33,788 nucleotides of DNA from Porticoccaceae bacterium (GCA_017858295.1 JAFMBU010000003.1:1-33788); one strand, 5' to 3'; shown: positions 9,048-19,043, counted from the stretch's first letter. Translations and numbers: made by a program. Notes: generated by a model from the sequence alone, not told the origin.

Positions 9048-11567
9048 ATGAAACCAATTAACAGTAGGAATGTTATGGCAATGGCAATTATGGCCAGCCT
9101 AGCAACCACCTCGGTGGCCGAAATTACTATTGAAGAGGTTGTTGTATCGGCGCGTAAGCGTGCGGAAAATCTTCAAGAAGTACCTATAGCAGTAACCGCT
9201 TTTACCGAGGCTCAAATTGAGAGTGCCGGCATTCAGCGTCCAGCTGACTTTATTAGTCTAATGCCCAATGTGACCATGGTTGACTCCGCTAACGTGGGTG
9301 ATACGCAGGTCAGTATTCGCGGTATTGTTTCAACCCGTGATGCAGAATCTACCTTTGCCTACGTGGTCGACGGTGTGCTGGTAACCAATCCTAACGGCTT
9401 TAACGAAGAACTCATGGATGTGAGTCAGATTGAAGTGCTTAAAGGCCCTCAGGGCGCACTCTACGGCCGTAACGCGGTGGCTGGTGCGATTATTGTCACC
9501 ACCAACCGCCCCGATGAAGAGTTTGAAGGCAAGATGAAAGTCGGTGCCGGTAATAATGGCTCTAAGAATGCCAGCTTAACCCTAAGTGGTGGTTTGGCTG
9601 AAGGTGTTCTGGGTCGTGTCAGTGTCAGTCAACGTGAGACCGATGGTCATTACAGTAATTCATTTACGGGCGCTAAGTCTGTTGATTTTATGGAAGACAC
9701 TACGGTTCGCGGTCGTTTGATCTGGGACGTTAATGAAGAGTTGTCCTTTGATGTCCGCGCAGGTATGAGCGAAGTAAGCGGCGGCGCGATTAACTTTAAT
9801 GCGGTGTTTGCACTGCCTGCATTTGCCAATGATTTTGGTCTTGGGCCAACATTCTTTGCCGACGTTAATGATCAAGAGTTTATTTTCTCCAATAATGTTC
9901 CCGGTGAGAATGAGCAAGAGACCTCGGAGTTTTCAGTTAAGGCGGATTGGGATCGCGATGGTGTCGATGTCAGCTTGGTGCTTAGCTACAGTGATCTGGA
10001 AGAGTATTTGCTGTCCGATGGCACCAGTGCCACATTTTATGGTTATGAATTAACCGATGCCTGTCAGGCCGATCGGGCCACATTAAATAATATGCCTGTC
10101 GAAATTGGCGGTGCTGGACGATCTGACTTGTTTGGTGAATTCTTCGCTCCATTCGGCGTGTTCCCGTCGGGTATAGAGCAAGAATTTACCGGTATCTATG
10201 GTCCCTATACCCCGACAGCCTGTGATGGCTATCAGTATCAGGAACGCAATCAATCCGATACCAGCTTAGAACTTCGTCTGACCTCAGATGATGATGCTGA
10301 AATCAGCTGGATTGCCGGTGTCTATGCCGCTGAGATCGAGCGTGAAGTTGTAGTTTCCTATGGTGCTGATACGGGCAACGGTTTCTTGCGCCAGGGTTAC
10401 GTAGGTCCAACAGGCCCTAATCCAACCGACCTAATGTTCAGTGATCAGTTTGATACCTCGGTAATGGCGGTATTTGGCCAGCTTGAGTTTGATATAACAG
10501 ACGATATGGAAGTGGCTTTTGCTGCCCGTTATGATCGCGAAGAGCGCGATGTCAGAAACCAAGTGCCCAATGAAGTGGGTTCAGGGTTGAACGGCAATTC
10601 TACTGGCTCTATTAACCCTGCATTTGCTGCGAACCCAGATGGTATTCCCAATCGAAGTGCTACCTTTAGCCATTTTCAGCCTAAGGTTACCTGGAGCTGG
10701 AATGCTGCTGAAGACATAAACGTCTATGCAAGCTGGGGTGTAGGTTTCCGCAGTGGTGGCTTTAACTCCATTGGCAGCGAGGCACTGATCGATCTCTGGT
10801 ACAACAATGATGGCGATGGCACTAACCCCGGTGCTCTGGTGGATGGCAAGCTGTCAGTAAAAGATGAGTATGACAAAGAAGTGTCTACCAGCATTGAGTT
10901 TGGTAGCAAGATGGAGTTCTTTGATAACCGCTTGCGGGTCAATGCATCGGTCTTTTCTACTGATGTTGACGACAACCAGTTCTTTGAGTTCTATGCTGGC
11001 CCATTTGGCTTGATGCGCGTGGTAACCACCATTGAAGAGCTGCAGATCCAAGGCTTTGAAATGGACTTTAACGCTGTGCTCACAGAGAATCTCTCAATGT
11101 TTGGTGGTATGGGTATTCTCGACAGTGAAATCAAGCGCAACAATCACCGTCCAGCAACTGTTGGCAATGAGGCTCCCCAGGCGCCAGATCGTACTTATAA
11201 CTTAGGTGCGCAGTTTGAAACCGAAGTGAGTTCCGGTGTTAACCTGACGGCACGTCTGGATTGGCAGTATGTTGGTGAGATGGCGTTCCACACCCTGCAG
11301 GGCGAGGCTACGCCGAGTATCTGGCAGGTATTCTATCCTGGTGCCACTATTACTCAGGACTTCAGCAAGGCCAAGCGCGATGCCTACGACACACTCAATG
11401 CACGTATCTCTCTGGATGGTGAGAATTGGGGCGTAACTCTTTGGGGCCGCAACATTGCCGATGAAAAGTATCTGGAAGAGATCATTCCAGCGCCCGAATT
11501 TGGTGGCTCATTTGTCCACCCAGGTGCTAAAGACTCTTACGGTATTGACTTTAACTACCGTTTCTAA
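9048..11567 (+). CDS. TonB-dependent outer membrane receptor
   Basis: ORF track begins at 9033, but ATG at 9048 (MKPINSRN...) follows GAGGGG and starts a signal peptide. TonB-box-like EEVVVSARKR, plug motifs (ISLMPNVTMVDSANVGDTQVSIRGI, DVSQIEVLKGPQGALYGRNAVAGAIIVTTNRP), C-terminal GIDFNYRF ending in Phe. Confidence 0.92.
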   Translation: MKPINSRNVMAMAIMASLATTSVAEITIEEVVVSARKRAENLQEVPIAVTAFTEAQIESAGIQRPADFISLMPNVTMVDSANVGDTQVSIRGIVSTRDAESTFAYVVDGVLVTNPNGFNEELMDVSQIEVLKGPQGALYGRNAVAGAIIVTTNRPDEEFEGKMKVGAGNNGSKNASLTLSGGLAEGVLGRVSVSQRETDGHYSNSFTGAKSVDFMEDTTVRGRLIWDVNEELSFDVRAGMSEVSGGAINFNAVFALPAFANDFGLGPTFFADVNDQEFIFSNNVPGENEQETSEFSVKADWDRDGVDVSLVLSYSDLEEYLLSDGTSATFYGYELTDACQADRATLNNMPVEIGGAGRSDLFGEFFAPFGVFPSGIEQEFTGIYGPYTPTACDGYQYQERNQSDTSLELRLTSDDDAEISWIAGVYAAEIEREVVVSYGADTGNGFLRQGYVGPTGPNPTDLMFSDQFDTSVMAVFGQLEFDITDDMEVAFAARYDREERDVRNQVPNEVGSGLNGNSTGSINPAFAANPDGIPNRSATFSHFQPKVTWSWNAAEDINVYASWGVGFRSGGFNSIGSEALIDLWYNNDGDGTNPGALVDGKLSVKDEYDKEVSTSIEFGSKMEFFDNRLRVNASVFSTDVDDNQFFEFYAGPFGLMRVVTTIEELQIQGFEMDFNAVLTENLSMFGGMGILDSEIKRNNHRPATVGNEAPQAPDRTYNLGAQFETEVSSGVNLTARLDWQYVGEMAFHTLQGEATPSIWQVFYPGATITQDFSKAKRDAYDTLNARISLDGENWGVTLWGRNIADEKYLEEIIPAPEFGGSFVHPGAKDSYGIDFNYRF

Positions 11568-11583
11568 AATAGCGTAGTATCAA

Positions 11584-11629
11584 TAGCGGGCTCTGCTCCT
11601 TGTTAGGGGAAGTGGAGTCCGCTTTTTTA
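11584..11629 (+). terminator. Probable rho-independent terminator after the TonB-dependent receptor
   Basis: agcgggctc ... gagtccgct stem (one G:U) followed by TTTTTT. Confidence 0.6.
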
Positions 11630-11657
11630 CGACTAAAAAATACTGGTGAGAATGGCT

Positions 11658-12275
11658 ATGCCCCCGAATAATCTGCAGCAAAATCCTCTCGGCCTGACGC
11701 CTAAGCCGGCCCTGCTATTGGTGGATATGATTAATGGCTTTACCGATCCGGCCTGTGCTCTTGGAACCGCCTGTCCTGAGGTGGTTGCGGCAAATGTGCA
11801 ATTGCTCGAGGCATTTAGAGCTCTGGGTCTGCCGGTGTTTTTCACCACGGTGGTTTACCACAGCGAACAGCAAGCCGAGGTATTTCGGCGGAAGGTGCCG
11901 GCGTTAAATGTCTTGCAGCCAAATAGTCACTGGGTAAAAGTTGATTCGGCGTTAGAGCCACTTGAGGGCGAGCCGGTGATAGAGAAACAGTGGGCCAGTG
12001 CTTTTTTTGCGACGGATCTAGATCAGCAGTTATCTGCGCTAGGTGTGGATTCCATCGTTGTCACAGGTTTAACCACCAGTGGCTGTGTGCGCGCCTCTGC
12101 GGTGGATGGGTTGCAGAATGATTATCAGGTAGTGATTGCCGAAGAGGCTGTGGGGGATAGAAACCCTGAGGCGCACCGCGCTAATCTATTTGATCTAAAT
12201 GCTAAGTACGCTGACGTGCTGCCGCTTGCGCAGGTGCTGAGTCAGTTAACAGCACTCTGTGGTGACAGGGGTTAA
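11658..12275 (+). CDS. Isochorismatase-fold cysteine hydrolase, N-carbamoylsarcosine amidase-like
   Basis: Track ORF starts at 11646 (GTG). GGTGAG at 11645-11650 fits ATG 11658 better. Asp-Lys-Cys triad candidates: LLLVDMINGF, EKQWASAFF, VVTGLTTSGCVRASAVDG. C-terminal GDRNPEAHRANLFDLNAKYADVLP resembles the N-carbamoylsarcosine amidase/maleamate amidohydrolase branch. Confidence 0.82.
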   Translation: MPPNNLQQNPLGLTPKPALLLVDMINGFTDPACALGTACPEVVAANVQLLEAFRALGLPVFFTTVVYHSEQQAEVFRRKVPALNVLQPNSHWVKVDSALEPLEGEPVIEKQWASAFFATDLDQQLSALGVDSIVVTGLTTSGCVRASAVDGLQNDYQVVIAEEAVGDRNPEAHRANLFDLNAKYADVLPLAQVLSQLTALCGDRG

Positions 12276-12288
12276 GCCGGGCGCGAAA

Positions 12289-12358
12289 AGCGTGTGCTTA
12301 GGAGCGTGTGCTTAGGAACGTGTATTTAAGAGCATGTATTTAAGAGCGTCTATTTAAG
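12289..12358. repeat. Degenerate 14-nt tandem repeat, 5 units
   Basis: agcgtgtgcttagg / agcgtgtgcttagg / aacgtgtatttaag / agcatgtatttaag / agcgtctatttaag. The last unit covers the stop codon of the flavin reductase gene. Confidence 0.8.
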
Positions 12359-12847
12359 AGCTGCGTACTTACCGCGATTAAAGATCAGTGGCTCTAGCCC
12401 ATTGTCTCTAAATTCAATCACCCGGCCGACCAAAATAATGTGGTCGCCGCCTTCATATTGGTTCTCAATCTGACATTCAAAGCAGGCGCTGTAGTGGGGC
12501 AGAATAGGCACGCCCGCTAAGCCTTCAGTGCATGCCAAATCGGCAAACTTATCCGCACCGCTTTTAGCAAACAGATTAGACGTAGCCTCTTGATCTGCGG
12601 CGAGTACGTGGATGGCAAAAGACTCTGCGCCGATAAAGTCATCAAAACAGTTGGATTCGCGTGCGACACTCCAGAGCACCAGCGCTGGATCCAGCGAGAC
12701 CGAGTTAAAGCTATTGGCGGTCATACCAACTTTTTGGCCATCTTTGCCCAGGGCAGTAATTACGGTGATACCGGTGGCGAAACTACCCAGTGCATTGCGG
12801 AAATCCAGAGCTTGCTGTTTTTTATCAGACTGTTTTTGATCAGACAT
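12350..12847 (-). CDS. Flavin reductase domain protein (FMN-binding split-barrel family)
   Basis: 165-aa ORF: FRNALGSFATGITVITALGKDGQKVGMTANSFNSVSLDPALVLWSVARES, CQIENQYEGGDHIILVGRVIEF. Confidence 0.88.
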   Translation of the reverse strand: MSDQKQSDKKQQALDFRNALGSFATGITVITALGKDGQKVGMTANSFNSVSLDPALVLWSVARESNCFDDFIGAESFAIHVLAADQEATSNLFAKSGADKFADLACTEGLAGVPILPHYSACFECQIENQYEGGDHIILVGRVIEFRDNGLEPLIFNRGKYAALK

Positions 12848-12913
12848 AGGTTCTTATTGAATTCTTATATTAGGTTATCGGTGAAACGTTGCCAGGGTCG
12901 GTTTAAGAGGCCA

Positions 12914-12954
12914 GCAACGGAGCGCGCTTCAATTAATCGCGCATGATCCGTTGC
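12914..12954. other. Structured hairpin in the leader between the FadH-like gene and the flavin reductase gene
   Basis: GCAACGGA ... TCCGTTGC perfect 8-bp arms with inner GCGCG/CGCGC complementarity; 144-bp intergenic gap, both genes on minus strand. Confidence 0.55.
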
Positions 12955-12991
12955 CTGTCCCTTTGTTGCAAGGATTATCGCTGGTTTTTTA

Positions 12992-15073
<2,082 letters not shown>

Positions 15074-15162
15074 TTAAAAGAGCCGGGCAGCAATCGACAT
15101 GGCTTTGATGCCATTAAAGCGGTTTTTCTGCGCTTTGCTTGATCTGTGTAAAGAGACTAATG

Positions 15163-15189
15163 ATGCATTTTGACACTGTCAAGATGTAT
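15163..15189. promoter_or_regulatory. Candidate TetR autoregulatory operator overlapping the -35 of tetR
   Basis: Core dyad CATTTTGACA-C-TGTCAAGATG (15166-15186, one mismatched pair) with further outer complementarity. Contains -35 TTGACA (15170-15175). -10 TACATT at 15193-15198, 17-bp spacer. Confidence 0.65.
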
Positions 15190-15205
15190 TGCTACATTGC
15201 CTCCC

Positions 15206-15826
15206 ATGAGACCAAGCCAATCACAAAAATCTATTCGTCCAAGCTATCATCACGGTGATCTGCGTCAGACACTGCTGCGTTCGGCAAAACAACTGATTGC
15301 CGAAGCTGGGATCGAGAATCTATCTCTGCGTCGACTTGCGGAAAGGGCAGGGGTTTCGCGCACTGCCCCCTATCATCATTTCTCGGATAAGAACGATTTG
15401 CTCTGCGCCATAGCCGCAGAAGGCTTTCGCCGTCGGCATCAGACCGCTGCGGCAGAATTTGATAACAAAGCGAAAAGCATGCTGGAAAAGTTTCACGTCT
15501 ACATGAATAGCTATGTTCAGTTTGCTGTGGACAATCCTGAAGAGTATGAGTTGATGTTTGGGCGCAGTATCTGGAAGCAGCAGAACAGCACTGAAGAGCT
15601 GCGCGCCGTCGCCTACCCTTGCTTTCAGCATCAGGTTGATATGATCCGCTGCTGGCAGAGTTGTGGGGTTATATCCGGAGATAATGCCCTGCGCAGTGCT
15701 CAGGTCATCTGGGGTGCGCTCCATGGTATTGCCAAATTATTTATCGATGGTATCTACACCGACACAGCTAAAATTGAAGAAGTGACGCAATGTGCAATTG
15801 ATATGTTTATTGCTAAAACTATCTAA
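15206..15826 (+). CDS. TetR/AcrR-family transcriptional regulator
   Basis: ORF track begins at TTG 15170 inside the operator; ATG 15206 (MRPSQSQKSIRPSYHHGDLRQTLLRSAKQLIAEAGIENLSLRRLAERAGVSRTAPYHHFSDKNDLLCAIAAEGF) is the plausible start. Typical TetR HTH. Confidence 0.88.
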   Translation: MRPSQSQKSIRPSYHHGDLRQTLLRSAKQLIAEAGIENLSLRRLAERAGVSRTAPYHHFSDKNDLLCAIAAEGFRRRHQTAAAEFDNKAKSMLEKFHVYMNSYVQFAVDNPEEYELMFGRSIWKQQNSTEELRAVAYPCFQHQVDMIRCWQSCGVISGDNALRSAQVIWGALHGIAKLFIDGIYTDTAKIEEVTQCAIDMFIAKTI

Positions 15827-16133
15827 TAATTCACTTCATATTACCTTCTTAACCTGTTGTTTTTATATTTATTTTATTGCTAAAGATTTCCTGTTTTGAC
15901 GTCTCTGTCAAACGCCTTATTTGATAGTGACTTTTGCTAGACATAAATCTTGGCAAAAGACAGGTTTATTTTTTGACTTTCGAAAAAATGAGAACTACGT
16001 TTACTTAGCCTGTTAAGCAGTTTTAAAAGTTAGTTTCAAAATGTGGATTTGGTCGCATTGACCCCTGAATTGGTTGTTCTGGATATGGGGTATTTATGCG
16101 AGGTGTAATTAGGAGTTATAAGGAGTTTTAGCT

Positions 16134-16805
16134 ATGAATAAGAGTTTTGTGAAATTACTGCAATTATGCGCAGGCGTGTTAATGCTATCTACTGCCAGTT
16201 TATCAATGGCAGCAACTTGGGATTATGATTTTGATGGTGACGAAAATGAGCGTGGAGGGCAGCCGTTAAACTTTGGTGATCTCAATGTTAGAGGTTATAC
16301 CGATGGCGCAGGGAGTTATGCTTATTTGGATTCAGGCTACTTGGCCGGTCTTGGTGTATGCGATGGGCCAATTCTTTCTGGTACCACAGGCACTGATAAT
16401 AAGTGTAAGACCGTTACTGGCCCCAATCTTGGAGCTTCGGACGACAACTTACAGTTAGGTGAAATGCTTGAGTTTGTATTTGACACCAAAAAGCAGATTG
16501 AGGTGGGTATAAATGGTCCTCACATTTCTGCCGATGGCAAGAATGTTTTAATTTGGACTGATGTAGGTGCTTGGGATCTGCTTACTGTGGCTGCCGGCAA
16601 AATCACTCTTGGAGTCCAGCATATTGGTTTGACGACATTGAAGATATTTGGTCAGGGAGTATTTGGTGGTGGTCAGTATGGTCGAACTACAACCGATTTG
16701 TATGTCGCTGGTATCAATGAAGTGCCTATTCCTGCAGCGGCCTGGCTGTTTGGCTCGGCTTTGTTAGGTCTAGCTGGACTGCGTCGCCGCAAGATTGCAG
16801 CCTAG
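16134..16805 (+). CDS. Exported protein with PEP-CTERM/VPLPA-CTERM-type sorting signal
   Basis: 223-aa ORF with N-terminal signal peptide (LLQLCAGVLMLSTASLSMAA) and C-terminal VPIPAAAWLFGSALLGLAGLRRRKIAA (motif + TM + Arg cluster). SD-like AGGAG upstream. Confidence 0.85.
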   Translation: MNKSFVKLLQLCAGVLMLSTASLSMAATWDYDFDGDENERGGQPLNFGDLNVRGYTDGAGSYAYLDSGYLAGLGVCDGPILSGTTGTDNKCKTVTGPNLGASDDNLQLGEMLEFVFDTKKQIEVGINGPHISADGKNVLIWTDVGAWDLLTVAAGKITLGVQHIGLTTLKIFGQGVFGGGQYGRTTTDLYVAGINEVPIPAAAWLFGSALLGLAGLRRRKIAA

Positions 16806-16877
16806 GTTCCAAAGTCTAGCTTGATGCAATAGCGCTGTAATAAAGACTCGATCGGACCTTAAGTGACGAGTTGCAGC

Positions 16878-16916
16878 AAAAAAAACCCCGGTTCTCACCG
16901 GGGTTTTTTGTTTTTA
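16878..16916. terminator. Strong rho-independent terminator, probably bidirectional
   Basis: AAAAAACCCCGGT-tctc-ACCGGGGTTTTTT between convergent genes, with A- and T-tracts on either side. Confidence 0.9.
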
Positions 16917-16960
16917 GCCTTAGCTACTTGCTAGTGTTTGCTAGCTTGTGAATAGGGCTC

Positions 16961-17230
16961 TTAATTGTCCATCTTACTCATGGCGTCAGAGAGGTCGCTC
17001 TCTGCATCGCTGGCCATATCTTCCATTATTTGGTCAACGCTGTCAGAGGCTTCGTCTACGCTATCTTCGATGATGTTTATGGCATCATCCGCCGCATTTT
17101 CAATAGTATCGGACATTGTTGCTTCTTCTACAGCCGGAACTGTTCCCTCCTCGGGTGAGTTTTGGTTATCACATGCGCTCAGGCCCAAGGTAGCCAATGT
17201 GGCAATTAGCAAAACATGGTGTTTCTTCAT
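16961..17230 (-). CDS. Small acidic lipoprotein of unknown function
   Basis: 89-aa ORF: MKKHHVLLIATLATLGLSACDNQN (lipobox LSAC), then a very acidic, probably helical tail (SDTIENAADDAINIIEDSVDEASDSVDQIMEDMASDAESDLSDAMSKMDN). Confidence 0.75.
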   Translation of the reverse strand: MKKHHVLLIATLATLGLSACDNQNSPEEGTVPAVEEATMSDTIENAADDAINIIEDSVDEASDSVDQIMEDMASDAESDLSDAMSKMDN

Positions 17231-17515
17231 ATCTCTACTCCTTCCTAGGTTATTTGAATAATGTGTTTTTTCTCATCAAGCATAGTTCAGGGCAGCTCTA
17301 AATGGCGGCGAATGCAGTGAAAATATTATTACCTGGGTCAATCGGATGGCGTTTTACCCAGTCCAGTAACAATAAGGCTATTTTTTACTCCTTTATCAGC
17401 GCTTACCGGTTGCTGATTGCCAATCGCTGTGGCAAACTTCACGCCGCTTTTAGAGGGGTATTTGAGCAGTAGAAAAGACCCCGAAAACTACCTACTACTA
17501 AAAGTTCTTTTTAAT

Positions 17516-17600
<85 letters not shown>

Positions 17601-17631
17601 AATTTACCCAGTATCATCGTGAGGAAAATCC

Positions 17632-18945
17632 ATGCAGGTTTCCATCGAGTCTAGCACTGGTCTTGAGCGTCAACTTAAGATTGGTGTCCCTGCCGACCGT
17701 ATAGAGAGTGAAGTCGCTCAGCGTCTTCAGAAAGCCACTAAAACAGTTAACATTAAAGGTTTTCGTAAGGGCAAAGTGCCTCTCAAAGTGGTCAAGCAGC
17801 AGTTTGGCAAAGGTGTGCGCCAGGAAGTTGTCGGCGAAATCGTCAACTCCAGCTTCTACGAAGCCATTGCTCAAGAAAAACTGCAGCCAGTAGGACAGCC
17901 GCGAATCGATGATATAAAAGACAGCGAAGGTCAGGATCTAGAATTCTTGGCAGTTTTCGAAGTCTATCCAGAAATTGCATTGGCTGACTTGAGTAAAGTG
18001 TCCATCACTCGCCCAGTAACAGAGCTGAGCGATGCCGATTTGGATAAGATGATCGATGTACTGCGTGATCAGCAAGCCAAGTTCGAAGCTTCAGACCAGC
18101 CTGCAGTTGATGGCGATCAGCTCAATATCGACTATGTGGGCACCAAGGGCGGAGAAGAGTTCGCTGGTGGCAAAGCTGAAGGTCAAGATCTAATTCTGGG
18201 TTCAAACAGCATGATTCCTGGCTTTGAAGACGCTCTTATCGGCGCCAGTGCCGGTGATGAGAAAGTCCTCAAGCTGAAGTTTCCGAAAGATTATCACGCT
18301 GAAGAGCTCAAGGGTGCCAAAGTTGAATTCGCCGTTGTGGTTAATTCCGTGTCCTCTAAACAGCTCCCAGAGATGAATGATGAGTTCTTTAAGCTCTACG
18401 GCGTCGATGCGGGCGGTGAAGAGAAGTTCCGTGAAGATGTCATGAACAATATGGAGCGTGAATTGCGCAATGCGGTTCGCAGCAAGGTTAAAAACCGTGT
18501 TATGAATCAGCTGTTTGACCTCAATAAGGTCGAGTTGCCAGCTGTGTTGGTCGACAATGAGATTACTCAGCTCAAGCAGCAGATGGTGCAGCAGTTTGGC
18601 GGTGGTCAGCAAATCGACTTAAGCATGCTTCCGGATGATATGTTCCGTGAAAAGGCCGAGCGCCGCGCGTCCTTAGGTGTAATCGTCTCTGAAATTGTTA
18701 AAGTTGAAGAGCTTACTCCCGATGAAGATAGTGTCCGTGAAAGAATCAACGAGATCGCTTCAACTTATGAGCAGCCTAAGGAAGTTGTCGACTACTATTA
18801 TAGCCAGCAGCAGCTTCTTAGCTCTGTAGAAGCTGTGGTTTTGGAAGATCAGGTGACTGAATTGGTGTTGTCTAAGGCGCAAGTTGCCGACGAGACATGC
18901 TCCTACGAAGATGCTGTTAAGCCTGATCCTGAGCCAGGTGCGTAA
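17632..18945 (+). CDS. tig: Trigger factor
   Basis: 437-aa ORF: MQVSIESSTGLERQLKIGVPADRIESEVAQRLQKATKTVNIKGFRKGKVPLKVVKQQFG, FKBP-type domain, followed by clpP-clpX-lon. Confidence 0.97.
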   Translation: MQVSIESSTGLERQLKIGVPADRIESEVAQRLQKATKTVNIKGFRKGKVPLKVVKQQFGKGVRQEVVGEIVNSSFYEAIAQEKLQPVGQPRIDDIKDSEGQDLEFLAVFEVYPEIALADLSKVSITRPVTELSDADLDKMIDVLRDQQAKFEASDQPAVDGDQLNIDYVGTKGGEEFAGGKAEGQDLILGSNSMIPGFEDALIGASAGDEKVLKLKFPKDYHAEELKGAKVEFAVVVNSVSSKQLPEMNDEFFKLYGVDAGGEEKFREDVMNNMERELRNAVRSKVKNRVMNQLFDLNKVELPAVLVDNEITQLKQQMVQQFGGGQQIDLSMLPDDMFREKAERRASLGVIVSEIVKVEELTPDEDSVRERINEIASTYEQPKEVVDYYYSQQQLLSSVEAVVLEDQVTELVLSKAQVADETCSYEDAVKPDPEPGA

Positions 18946-18985
18946 CCTGCCTGTTGCACGGAAACAGACTATAGTTATATTAATC

Positions 18986-19043
18986 TCGGGCACTAGGATC
19001 TGAGTGCCCGATTCACTGCGTATAGAACAGCATACGCAGTGAA
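18986..19043 (+). other. Two abutting perfect hairpins in the tig-clpP intergenic region
   Basis: Hairpin 1 (18986-19011): TCGGGCACT-aggatctg-AGTGCCCGA. Hairpin 2 (19012-19043): TTCACTGCGTAT-agaacagc-ATACGCAGTGAA. Both loops 8 nt; no T-tract follows. Confidence 0.85.

Noticed and set aside
15170-15205. TTG-start extension of the TetR ORF
   Set aside because: It lies within the -35/operator sequence; the conserved TetR N-terminus is consistent with ATG 15206.
15931-15959. CTTTTGC...GCAAAAG inverted repeat upstream of the PEP-CTERM gene
   Set aside because: Only a 7-bp stem with 15-nt loop in AT-rich sequence; likely by chance.
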